This document shows positions 23,097-30,401 of a stretch of 32,894 nucleotides of DNA, piece after piece (positions within the stretch are counted from its first letter, which is position 1; every line of letters starts with the position of its first letter). The stretch is taken from NCBI GenBank assembly GCA_037442065.1, contig JBBIQZ010000006.1, positions 1-32,894 of the forward strand, given 5' to 3'. This stretch comes from JBBIQZ01 sp037442065. GTDB lineage: Bacteria; Patescibacteriota; CPR2_A; CG2-30-33-46. The notes beneath the pieces are model-generated. The model made no database searches. It saw nothing but the letters and a program-made list of their open reading frames with translations, and was not told where the DNA came from. Both the position numbers and the translations under genes were made by a program.

Positions 23097-23546
23097 CTAA
23101 ATTTGAGACATATCCTCAACGCTCCCAGGAATATTGAAATCAGCAGAACAATTAACTGAAGTGCTTGGCTCCGCTATAATATACATTTTATATTTAGCAG
23201 TACCATTAGAATAAAAGCATTGCCTACTCTCTTCTCCGGAAGGATCCGTAAAAGCAGTGGTATCTTGAGAGTTTAAATATCCTTGTCCTTTTAAATCATC
23301 GGCAATCTGTTTAAAGGATTGGTTTGAATAAGCAGGGTAAGTTTTCTTATTGCTATAATAAGATTCCAAGGCAGATCTTATAGAATTAGCATTTCCTCTC
23401 CGTTGACTATTTCTAGACTGTAGCCTAGCAGCACTAATTGCATAAATAATAATCGAAACTAAAACAGCGATAATGGCCATTACAACCAAAAGCTCAATTA
23501 AGGTAAACCCACTACCTGATTCTTTTTTAAATAAATTATTAAACAT
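23097..23546 (-). CDS. type IV pilin of the first cassette
   Basis: 149 aa from the ATG at 23546. The leader ends KESGSG before FTLIELLVVMAI, with Glu at +5. The mature protein is about 136 aa. It carries the SQRRGNANSIRSALESYYS helix end, a YPAY motif and two cysteines (RQCFYS and VNCSAD) that could form a C-terminal disulfide loop. It lacks the VYEVGN tail of the other two pilins. AGGA about seven bases before the ATG supports this start; the upstream frame to 23600 overlaps the promoter. It has its own promoter, right after pilC, as the other probable major pilin does. Confidence 0.9.
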   Translation of the reverse strand: MFNNLFKKESGSGFTLIELLVVMAIIAVLVSIIIYAISAARLQSRNSQRRGNANSIRSALESYYSNKKTYPAYSNQSFKQIADDLKGQGYLNSQDTTAFTDPSGEESRQCFYSNGTAKYKMYIIAEPSTSVNCSADFNIPGSVEDMSQI

Positions 23547-23571
23547 ATTTCTTCCTAAATTACTTTTCTTC

Positions 23572-23600
23572 AGAATAGCTGATAAAAGACCTAAAGTCAA
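23572..23600 (-). promoter_or_regulatory. promoter of the first-cassette pilin (TTGACT-17-TATTCT)
   Basis: Minus strand: TTGACT at 23595-23600, 17-bp spacer, TATTCT at 23572-23577. The start near 23565 gives a leader of about 19 nt with the AGGA site. It uses the same -35 hexamer as the other pilin promoter at 16439. Confidence 0.65.
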
Positions 23601-23608
23601 ACGATAAC

Positions 23609-24826
23609 TTACTTTTTAAATATCACTTGGGAAATATTATAAATTGGAGTCATAATAGCGATCAAAATTCCGCCAACTACCAACCCCATAAAAATAATGA
23701 TAAAAGGTTCTATTAAGGTTGAAAGGCTTTTAATGGCATTATCAACTTCCTCCTCATAATAGTTTGCCAAGCTATCCAGCATATTATCTATCTCACCGGT
23801 TTGCTCTCCTACTCTTATCATTTGGGCAACGACCGAGGGAAATAATTTAGAATTTGCCAAAGAATTAGACAAAGACCCACCGCCTCTTATTTCGCTGGAG
23901 GTTTTTAAAACATCTTCTTTATAAATAACGTTTCCTACCGAATCGGCGGTTATTTTTAAAGAATCCAAAACCGAAACCCCCGAGCCAACAAGCGTTCCTA
24001 AGGTTCGGGTAAACCTTGCTAAATATATCTTCATTAAAAGAATTTTAAAACCGGGGATTTTTAATTTTGTTAAATCCCAAACTTTCCTGCCGGAAGGCGT
24101 TTTTATAAAATATCTTGCTCCCCAAACAAAAGAAACCAAAGCCAAAGCTATTCCCCACCAGAAGTTTTTTAAAAAATCACTTATCATAATCATAATTCTG
24201 GTAGCAATGGGAAGCTGACCCTTAAAGTCTTGATAAAGAACTGTTAACTTAGGGAGAACATAAACAAGCATTAACACAACAACGCCAACAACAACAACTA
24301 AAATAATGGCCGGATAAACCATTGCTCCTCTAACCTTAGAAATAAGCTGGGTCTCTTTTTCCATTTGAGTGGCCATTCTTTTTAAAACTTTATCTAAGGT
24401 TCCAGACTTTTCTCCGGCGGTAACCAAGCTAATATCTAAGTTGGAAAAAATTTCCGGATGCTTGGAAAAGGCTTGAGCTAAAGAAGAACCTCCTTCCACT
24501 TCGTGCAAAACGTCGTTAAAAACATCTTTTAATTTAGTATCGGTCGATTCTTTTGCCATAGTTTCTAGAGATTGAGTAATAGGCAAACCGGCATTTATTA
24601 AAGTTGCCAGCTGCCTTATAGCCACTGCTTTTTTCTTTCTGGAAACACCCTTAAAAAAAGGCACCTTTTCAAAAGAAAGCTCTCCCTTTTCAATATCCTT
24701 TATTTCAATCGGATAAAGCTTTTTGGTTATTAAAATTTTGGCCGCCGAAGATTCGTTTATGGTATCAATTTCTCCGGAAACAAAATCTCCGTTTTCATTT
24801 TTGGCTGTATAATTAAATTTTTTCAT
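23609..24826 (-). CDS. pilC: T4P inner-membrane platform protein PilC (first copy)
   Basis: 405 aa, two GspF-type domains: AIRQLATLINAGLPITQSL in the first and RFTRTLGTLVGSGVSVLDSL in the second, with three hydrophobic segments. It shares length and domain layout with the copy at 16453-17667, including the C-terminal IEPFIIIFMGLVVGGILIA. It starts 1 bp after pilT, so translation is coupled. In known systems PilC meets PilB during extension and PilT during retraction. Here each PilC sits with its own PilT. Confidence 0.95.
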   Translation of the reverse strand: MKKFNYTAKNENGDFVSGEIDTINESSAAKILITKKLYPIEIKDIEKGELSFEKVPFFKGVSRKKKAVAIRQLATLINAGLPITQSLETMAKESTDTKLKDVFNDVLHEVEGGSSLAQAFSKHPEIFSNLDISLVTAGEKSGTLDKVLKRMATQMEKETQLISKVRGAMVYPAIILVVVVGVVVLMLVYVLPKLTVLYQDFKGQLPIATRIMIMISDFLKNFWWGIALALVSFVWGARYFIKTPSGRKVWDLTKLKIPGFKILLMKIYLARFTRTLGTLVGSGVSVLDSLKITADSVGNVIYKEDVLKTSSEIRGGGSLSNSLANSKLFPSVVAQMIRVGEQTGEIDNMLDSLANYYEEEVDNAIKSLSTLIEPFIIIFMGLVVGGILIAIMTPIYNISQVIFKK

Positions 24827-24827
24827 T

Positions 24828-25883
24828 TTATTTGCTTAAATATCTTTCTAGCTGCTGAATGTTTATAGCATAATTTTTAGCTTCTTCTAAAGAAACCTTG
24901 CCGGTTTTAACTAACTGGGCCAAATCAGCATCCATTGTCTGCATGCCTTGTTCAGCGCCAGTCTGGATAATGGTTTCTAATTGATGAGTTTTGGATTCTC
25001 TTATCATATTTCTGGCGGCCGAATTAATCATTAAAATTTCGGCAGCTACAATTCTTCCTCCGCCAATAGCCGGCAAGAGCCTTTGCGACATAATCCCTAA
25101 AAGAATTCCCGATAGCTGAATTCTTATCTGCTGCTGTTGATGAGAAGGAAAAACATCAATTATTCTATCTACTGTTTGGGCGGCATTATTGGTATGAAGA
25201 GTAGCAAAAACCAAGTGGCCGGTTTCGGCAATGGTTATAGCGGCAGAGATAGTTTCTAGGTCCCTCATTTCTCCGATTAAAACCACATCCGGGTCTTCTC
25301 TTAAAATTGTCCTTAAAGCTGAAGCAAACGACCGAGTATCGTAATGGACTTCCCTTTGAGCAACAATTGATTTTTTGTGCAGATAATTATATTCAATAGG
25401 ATCTTCTACGGTTATTATATGGCAGGCCTTTTCTTGATTTATCTTATCAACCATTGCCGCCAAAGTGGTTGATTTTCCTGAACCGGTTGGACCAGTTACC
25501 AAAACTAAACCTTGGGCATTCTCGGTAAATTTTTGGCAGATTTTGGGTAAACCTAATTCCTCAATACCTCTAATTTTTAAAGGAATAAGCCTTAAAGCCA
25601 AGCTGATGTTCCCTTTTTGATGATAGGCATTTGCTCTAAAACGAGCTAACTCGCCGTAGCTAAAAGAAAAATCCAATTCCTTATCTTTTAGGAGAATTTC
25701 TTTTTGCAAATCATTTAAAATGGCGAAGGTGAGGTTTTTAACATCTTCCTCCTTAAGCGGACCATATTGAATTAATGGCTTTAAATAGCCATCAACACGA
25801 AGAGTCGGCGGTACTCCAACGGAGAGATGCAAGTCAGATGCATCCTGTTTTAAAACTTCTTCTAATAGTTCTTCTATTTTCAT
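24828..25883 (-). CDS. pilT: twitching motility ATPase PilT (first copy)
   Basis: 351 aa, the standard PilT length. Walker A is GPTGSGKST, Walker B VVLIGEMRDLET, the His box AETGHLVFATLHTN, and the PilT C-terminal block IRESKTHQLETIIQT. All catalytic features are intact, so retraction is expected. It follows pilB by 1 bp and precedes pilC by 1 bp. The middle of the gene is almost identical in DNA to the other pilT (25156-25301), in contrast to its ends. Confidence 0.96.
   Translation of the reverse strand: MKIEELLEEVLKQDASDLHLSVGVPPTLRVDGYLKPLIQYGPLKEEDVKNLTFAILNDLQKEILLKDKELDFSFSYGELARFRANAYHQKGNISLALRLIPLKIRGIEELGLPKICQKFTENAQGLVLVTGPTGSGKSTTLAAMVDKINQEKACHIITVEDPIEYNYLHKKSIVAQREVHYDTRSFASALRTILREDPDVVLIGEMRDLETISAAITIAETGHLVFATLHTNNAAQTVDRIIDVFPSHQQQQIRIQLSGILLGIMSQRLLPAIGGGRIVAAEILMINSAARNMIRESKTHQLETIIQTGAEQGMQTMDADLAQLVKTGKVSLEEAKNYAINIQQLERYLSK
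25156..25301 (-). repeat. near-identical pilT segment, copy 1
   Basis: Partner of 18004-18149. It covers the region coding Walker B and the His box. There are two mismatches in 146 bp (25200 and 25290). Confidence 0.85.
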
Positions 25884-25884
25884 T

Positions 25885-27666
25885 TCAGTCTCTTGCTACC
25901 CTTAATACTTCTTTTAAGGTTGTAATTCCGGCTAATGATTTAAAATAACCGTCTTGCTTCATAGTAATCATTCCTTCTAAAACAGCAGTTTTTTGGATCT
26001 CGTCGGAAGTGGCATGAGTTAAAAGTAGTTTACCCATTTTTTCACTTATTTGAAAGACTTCAAAAATTCCGATTCGACCAGAAAAACCCGTGTGTTTGCA
26101 ATCCTCACATCCCTTACCATGATAAAGAGTAAAGGAGGGATCGTCGGCAAAAGGTAAACCTTTGTATCCTAAATAATCAAATTTTTGGGAAGCTTTAGGA
26201 TCGCCTTTTTTAGGAAGAAGACTTCCAACAGTTGATCTTATAGAATCTATTTCATTTTCCGAAGGTTTATAGCTTTCACGACACTTAGGACATATTTTTC
26301 TCACCAATCTTTGTCCCATTACCGTATTTACTGTAGAAGCAATAAGAAAAGGTTCTATCTTCATATCCAAAAGACGGGGAAGGACGCCGGAAGCTGTATT
26401 TGTATGAAGAGTTGATAAAACCAAGTGGCCGGTTAAAGCGGACTGCACAGCTAAGTCGGCAGTTTCTTTATCTCTTATTTCTCCAACCATAATAATGTTA
26501 GGATCTTGCCGAAGAATAGATCTTAGCCCAGAAGCAAAAGTAAGGCCTATTTTAGGATTAATTTGGATCTGGTTTAATCCTTCAATATTATATTCCACCG
26601 GATCCTCCAAAGTAACAATATTTACCTCAGTAGAGTTTAATTTCCCCAAAACTGCATAAAGAGTGGTTGATTTACCAGAACCGGTCGGCCCAGTTGATAA
26701 AATCATCCCCCAGGGCCTTTTAGAGCCTTCATCAACCAACTTATAAGCATGCCCGGTTAAGCCTAAATTTTCTAAATTTATAACACTTTCTGATTTATCT
26801 AAAAGACGAATCACCACTTTTTCGCCAAATATTATGGGCGAAATAGAAACACGTAAATCAATCTCCCGATTATTTATATTAATTTGAAAACGGCCATCTT
26901 GAGGAACTCTGTGTTCGTCAATTTTTAAGTTTGAGAGAATTTTAATCCTAGAAATTAAAGCCGCGTGGATATGTTTAGGCAAAGTCATAATACTTTGAAG
27001 AATACCGTCAATTCTATAACGAACCTTTACATCCTTTTCCCGAGGCTCTATATGAATATCAGAAGCCCGCGACTTAACCGCATATTCCAAAATAGTATTA
27101 ACAGCCCGAGTTATGGGAGCGTCCTGAATAATCTTTTTCATTTCCTCGGGAGCTTTTTCGGTTTCTTCCTTGCTTTTAACCTCTGTTGGAACCTGCTCCA
27201 CGCCTTTTAGGGCATCTTGCAGCTCTGTTTGGTAATCATCATATTGAGAAATTACATATTGAATACTTCCCTTAGAAACAATATAAGGGATAACATAAAG
27301 ACCTGTTTTTTTCTCTATAAAATCAATCACCTGAACATCATAAGGATCAACCATTGCTACTTTTATTTGCCCGCCGGAAATTTCAAAAGGAACAACCGAA
27401 TGTTTTTCGCAATAATCTTTGTTTAAAAACCTTAAAGTTTTTGGATCAATTCTTTGTCCGGTTAATTTTATATAAGGAACTCCCGAAGATATCGCTTTAG
27501 TTTTAATAATATCTTCTTCTCCCAAAAGGCCTTTTTCTAAAAGTAAATTTTCTAAGGGTCTTCCTTCTTTAATGCTTTCAACTTTAATTGATTCTAGCTG
27601 TTCCGGCGTTAAAACCTTAAGCTCGGTCAATAAATTCTCAAATTTTTTTTGATCTTTTACTAACAT
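25885..27666 (-). CDS. pilB: T4P extension ATPase PilB
   Basis: 593 aa. The N-terminal MshEN/GspE-N domain covers about 1-150 (LLEKGLLGEEDI, then PFEISGGQIKVAMVDPYD), a site class that binds c-di-GMP in some relatives. The motor has the Asp box ASDIHIEPREKDVKVRYRID, Walker A GPTGSGKS at 326-333, Walker B GEIRD with E396, the His box TGHLVLSTLHTN, and the zinc tetracysteine CPKC ... CEDC. All catalytic residues are present, unlike the paralogue at 18787-20292. It powers pilus extension through PilC. It starts 21 bp after the small PilP-like gene and heads the first cassette. Confidence 0.96.
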   Translation of the reverse strand: MLVKDQKKFENLLTELKVLTPEQLESIKVESIKEGRPLENLLLEKGLLGEEDIIKTKAISSGVPYIKLTGQRIDPKTLRFLNKDYCEKHSVVPFEISGGQIKVAMVDPYDVQVIDFIEKKTGLYVIPYIVSKGSIQYVISQYDDYQTELQDALKGVEQVPTEVKSKEETEKAPEEMKKIIQDAPITRAVNTILEYAVKSRASDIHIEPREKDVKVRYRIDGILQSIMTLPKHIHAALISRIKILSNLKIDEHRVPQDGRFQININNREIDLRVSISPIIFGEKVVIRLLDKSESVINLENLGLTGHAYKLVDEGSKRPWGMILSTGPTGSGKSTTLYAVLGKLNSTEVNIVTLEDPVEYNIEGLNQIQINPKIGLTFASGLRSILRQDPNIIMVGEIRDKETADLAVQSALTGHLVLSTLHTNTASGVLPRLLDMKIEPFLIASTVNTVMGQRLVRKICPKCRESYKPSENEIDSIRSTVGSLLPKKGDPKASQKFDYLGYKGLPFADDPSFTLYHGKGCEDCKHTGFSGRIGIFEVFQISEKMGKLLLTHATSDEIQKTAVLEGMITMKQDGYFKSLAGITTLKEVLRVARD

Positions 27667-27687
27667 TTTAAATTTTAAAAATCGAAG

Positions 27688-27942
27688 CTATTCCCCTAAG
27701 ATAAACGGATTAGCTTTACCAAGATTAGAAGGTTCTGGCAAACCATAATCAGTAAATTCTTTAATCTTACCAAGAGTATCTTCATCTATATTGCTGTTAA
27801 AGGGAGTTATTTGTTTTTCCTCGGTTTTGGAAGAAGAGGCTTTCTTTTGGGGGAAAAAACTTTGAATAATAAAAACTGAAGCGGCCACAAGTATAATAAT
27901 TGAGACTAAAACGACTATTGTTTGAGTTAATTTACTATTCAT
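27688..27942 (-). CDS. small membrane protein after PilO, possible short PilP counterpart
   Basis: 84 aa from the ATG at 27942 (88 from an ATG at 27954). One N-terminal membrane helix (QTIVVLVSIIILVAASVFII), a short Lys/Ser/Glu-rich linker, and a C-terminus ending LGKANPFILGE. It occupies the place of pilP in pilMNOP operons. A PF-type motif in a flexible segment is reminiscent of the PilP N-terminus, but the beta domain that binds the secretin PilQ is absent. With no secretin in view this would make sense. The family is not firmly recognised. The start overlaps the pilO stop (ATGAATAG), so the genes are translationally coupled. Confidence 0.6.
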   Translation of the reverse strand: MNSKLTQTIVVLVSIIILVAASVFIIQSFFPQKKASSSKTEEKQITPFNSNIDEDTLGKIKEFTDYGLPEPSNLGKANPFILGE

Positions 27943-28537
27943 TATTAACCCCATCCTTTTTATAAAAAGCGCTTAAGTAAACTGTTATGTCTAAGTTTTG
28001 ACCTTCTTTTTGCTTAATTTCAACTCCTTTTATATTTAAAATGCTTAAAGCCTTTTCGGAATTTGTCAAAAAGTTTTTAAAACTATCGTAATTTCCCTTT
28101 AAATTTAGGGCATAATTTAATTCTGAAACATCTGCTGGCAGGAATTCACTACTGCTACTTGAAGCCGAACCGGAAGAAAGCAAAGAAGGCATTTCTTTTT
28201 CTGAAAGTGAATCAAGATAGAGCCCTGAACTAGAAGCTAACGTTTCAAATTCTAAAAAAAGGCGATCTTTATCCTCGGTTTCCGGTATAGCAGCCGAAAC
28301 GATTTTTTGATCCTCTTTTAATTCATTTTTCTTTGATGAAAGCTCTTTAAGTTTATCTTCTTTATCTTTTAAAATATTTAGATCAGCTCTTTTCTGCTCT
28401 AAAACCTTTTGCTGATTGCTATTTTCTAAAAGCAAAGGTTTTATTAAGAAGAACCCTAGCAAAACAACAGCAACCAAAGAAATTAAAACTGCAAAAATGG
28501 CATAGGAAGAATTTTTAAGCTTCAATTTATCTTCCAT
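27935..28537 (-). CDS. pilO: pilus alignment protein PilO-like
   Basis: 200 aa. One membrane helix near the N-terminus (YAIFAVLISLVAVVLLGFFL), a coiled coil at about 40-85 (QQKVLEQKRADLNILKDKED), then a ferredoxin-like fold region with LNYALNLKGNYDSFKNFL, typical of PilO/GspM. A Ser-rich linker (SSGSASSSSSE) breaks the middle. A perfect GGAGG lies four bases before the ATG, inside the end of pilN, so the genes overlap. In known systems PilN and PilO form a heterodimer that links PilM to the rest of the machine. Confidence 0.87.
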   Translation of the reverse strand: MEDKLKLKNSSYAIFAVLISLVAVVLLGFFLIKPLLLENSNQQKVLEQKRADLNILKDKEDKLKELSSKKNELKEDQKIVSAAIPETEDKDRLFLEFETLASSSGLYLDSLSEKEMPSLLSSGSASSSSSEFLPADVSELNYALNLKGNYDSFKNFLTNSEKALSILNIKGVEIKQKEGQNLDITVYLSAFYKKDGVNNE

Positions 28538-29112
28538 ACATCCTCCGAAAAGTTAGCTTTTACATCAAACATATAATAAGTATTTAAGCCTTTAATTTCT
28601 TTTGAATAGTTAGAAATTTCAATATCGCTAAACAACTTAGTTTTTTGCGCTTGGTCTCCGTTGCCTTTTGAAATACCAAAATTTTTAAGCGATACAATGA
28701 ATTCGGCGACTTTTTCTACGGAAATAGTTTTGGTTTTAAAAGTTATTTGAGTTTTGCTGCTGGTAATATCGGTTAAAAAAGTCTCTTTAGGCATTAAAGC
28801 TTCTATTTCTTTATAAAGATTTCCCCATTTAGGACGGGTGTCCAAAATCTGTTTAGTGTCATTAAGGCCCGAAACAACCGCAGTAATACTTTTTTCTAAA
28901 TCGGCGTATTGGTTGATGCTTCCTTGGGTTAAGGCAATTGATTTATTTAAATCATTAATAGTATTTCTTTGAATAGCATTCATTACATACAAAACGGTTG
29001 CTAAAATAGCTACCGCTCCTATTAAAAGCCCTGAAAAAGAATACGCTAAAAAACTAGCTTTCTCTTGTTTTTTCTCTTGCTCTTTTGATTTAGGAAGAAG
29101 ATTTATTTGCAT
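28522..29112 (-). CDS. pilN: pilus alignment protein PilN
   Basis: 196 aa. It starts MQINLLPKSKEQ: the INLLP motif is the cytoplasmic tail of PilN that docks in the groove of PilM. One membrane helix (FSGLLIGAVAILATVLYVM), a coiled coil, then the periplasmic-type region with LYKEIEALMPKETFLTDI and VAEFIVSLKNFG. The length is normal. GAGG sits in the end of pilM. It overlaps pilO by 16 bp. Confidence 0.92.
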   Translation of the reverse strand: MQINLLPKSKEQEKKQEKASFLAYSFSGLLIGAVAILATVLYVMNAIQRNTINDLNKSIALTQGSINQYADLEKSITAVVSGLNDTKQILDTRPKWGNLYKEIEALMPKETFLTDITSSKTQITFKTKTISVEKVAEFIVSLKNFGISKGNGDQAQKTKLFSDIEISNYSKEIKGLNTYYMFDVKANFSEDVWKIN

Positions 29113-29116
29113 CTTA

Positions 29117-30145
29117 TTACCTCTTAGCTAAGCCAACAGCAGTTGAGTAGCTTGCATAAGTATCAGCTAAATCCTGAGCAACCGAAGGAGGATAAGAAAT
29201 ACTTACCCAAGGAGTACCGATTTGAACATCCATTTCCAAAATAGTGGAAAGGTAAGAAGGAAGTTCTGGTAAACGAGCGCTTCCGCCAGAAAGAATAATT
29301 TTCTCTACACTCTCACCAAACTGCTCCCCAAAAAATTTCATCGACCTTTTTATTTCTTCTACAATGCTATTTAAAAGCGGTTCTAAAGTTTTAAAGATCT
29401 CTCCCTCCAGTTTTTCTTGAGTTAGGCCGAATTTTCTTTTAAACTGCTCGGCTTGGTTTAAATCTAATCCTAAGTTTTGCGAAATTGCTCTAGTAAAAGA
29501 ATAACCAGCTTGCGGTAAGCTTCTGGAATGAAACAACACCTCGTCGGAAACAATAGCAATTTCGGTCGTTAGGGCACCAATATCAACTATCATAGCCTTT
29601 ACGCCTTTTGTTGCCCCTAAAGAGCGACTTAAAGCAATAGGAGTAGTTTCTATTGATAAAACCGAGAGACCGGCAGCTTCGGCAATTTTTGCTATATGCT
29701 CAACTTTTTCATTGGGGGCGGCCACAATTAAAACAGCCATTTCTGTACCGTTTCCCACTTTAGAGCTTATAAGCTGCCAACTTATCCTAACCTCGTCTAT
29801 TTTTAAAGGAATATTTTGCTCTGCTTGCCAAAAAACAGCCTTCTCTATTTCCGAAGAAGACATTTGCGGCATTTTAACCACTGTGGTAAAAACAGCCGAG
29901 CCAGGAAGAGAAACGATAACTTTTTTAGCGCTCTCCTTGCAGTCGTTCATTAACCTTTTAATAATCTCGGCTAATTGTTTTATATCTAAAGGACTATCGC
30001 TTTGAGACAAACCGATAGGAATGTTTGCCCCGCCATAGCTTATTAAATTATAACGGCCGGAAGAATGTTTGAATTTAACCAGTCTTACAGATGACGATCC
30101 TATATCAAGGCCAAAAAAATCTTTTTCTCCTCCAAAAATTGCCAA
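29117..30145 (-). CDS. pilM: actin-like pilus ATPase PilM
   Basis: 342 aa, FtsA/actin-like fold, cytoplasmic partner of PilN. Phosphate-binding loops are GLDIGSSSVRLVKF near the N-terminus and IVDIGALTTEIAIV in the middle; the adenosine motif is IILSGGSARLPEL. The block KMPQMSSSEIEKAVFWQAEQ is typical of PilM/ComA. The start is a TTG at 30145 with GGGAG seven bases upstream and no better ATG. It is the first gene of the pilMNO-pilBTC unit. The leader holds two GC-rich hairpins. Confidence 0.93.
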   Translation of the reverse strand: MAIFGGEKDFFGLDIGSSSVRLVKFKHSSGRYNLISYGGANIPIGLSQSDSPLDIKQLAEIIKRLMNDCKESAKKVIVSLPGSAVFTTVVKMPQMSSSEIEKAVFWQAEQNIPLKIDEVRISWQLISSKVGNGTEMAVLIVAAPNEKVEHIAKIAEAAGLSVLSIETTPIALSRSLGATKGVKAMIVDIGALTTEIAIVSDEVLFHSRSLPQAGYSFTRAISQNLGLDLNQAEQFKRKFGLTQEKLEGEIFKTLEPLLNSIVEEIKRSMKFFGEQFGESVEKIILSGGSARLPELPSYLSTILEMDVQIGTPWVSISYPPSVAQDLADTYASYSTAVGLAKR

Positions 30146-30159
30146 ATTTTTACTCCCGA

Positions 30160-30222
30160 AACCTCGGAATATTCATTCCTTGCCGAGGTTGAGGCCCGCC
30201 AAAAACTGGAAGTGAGGACGGG
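30160..30222 (-). promoter_or_regulatory. structured leader of the pilM operon
   Basis: AACCTCGG (30160-30167) pairs with CCGAGGTT (30183-30190). An adjacent GCCCG/CGGGC pair spans about 30194-30222. The first stem lies just upstream of the GGGAG ribosome site of pilM. In the rest of the spacer 30146-30401 I find no clear promoter. Confidence 0.4.
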
Positions 30223-30343
30223 CGAGATTAATTATGAATTTTTCAACTGGGATGAATGATAAAAGAAGATGTTCAAGATCCGAAAAAAGAATATTATCTC
30301 TTTAAAAAATAACATAAAGCAGGCTAAAAGTAAATCTTTAGTA

Positions 30344-30361
30344 CCCCGCCAAAAGGCGGGG
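30344..30361 (-). terminator. GC-rich hairpin after the large surface-protein gene
   Basis: CCCCGCC-AAAA-GGCGGGG, seven perfect pairs, 40 bp downstream of the stop at 30402. No T run follows on either strand, so it may protect a 3' end or slow polymerase rather than terminate cleanly. Confidence 0.45.
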
Positions 30362-30401
30362 CACTGAATTTTAAATTAACTTGGTTTTAAATACCTAAAA
30401 C

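Noticed and set aside
30152..30258. Plus-strand open stretch in the pilM leader that reads like a protein C-terminus (ends INYEFFNWDE then TGA)
   Set aside because: No in-frame start within the spacer, upstream it runs antisense into pilM, and the DNA is explained by two hairpins. A remnant of a lost gene cannot be excluded.
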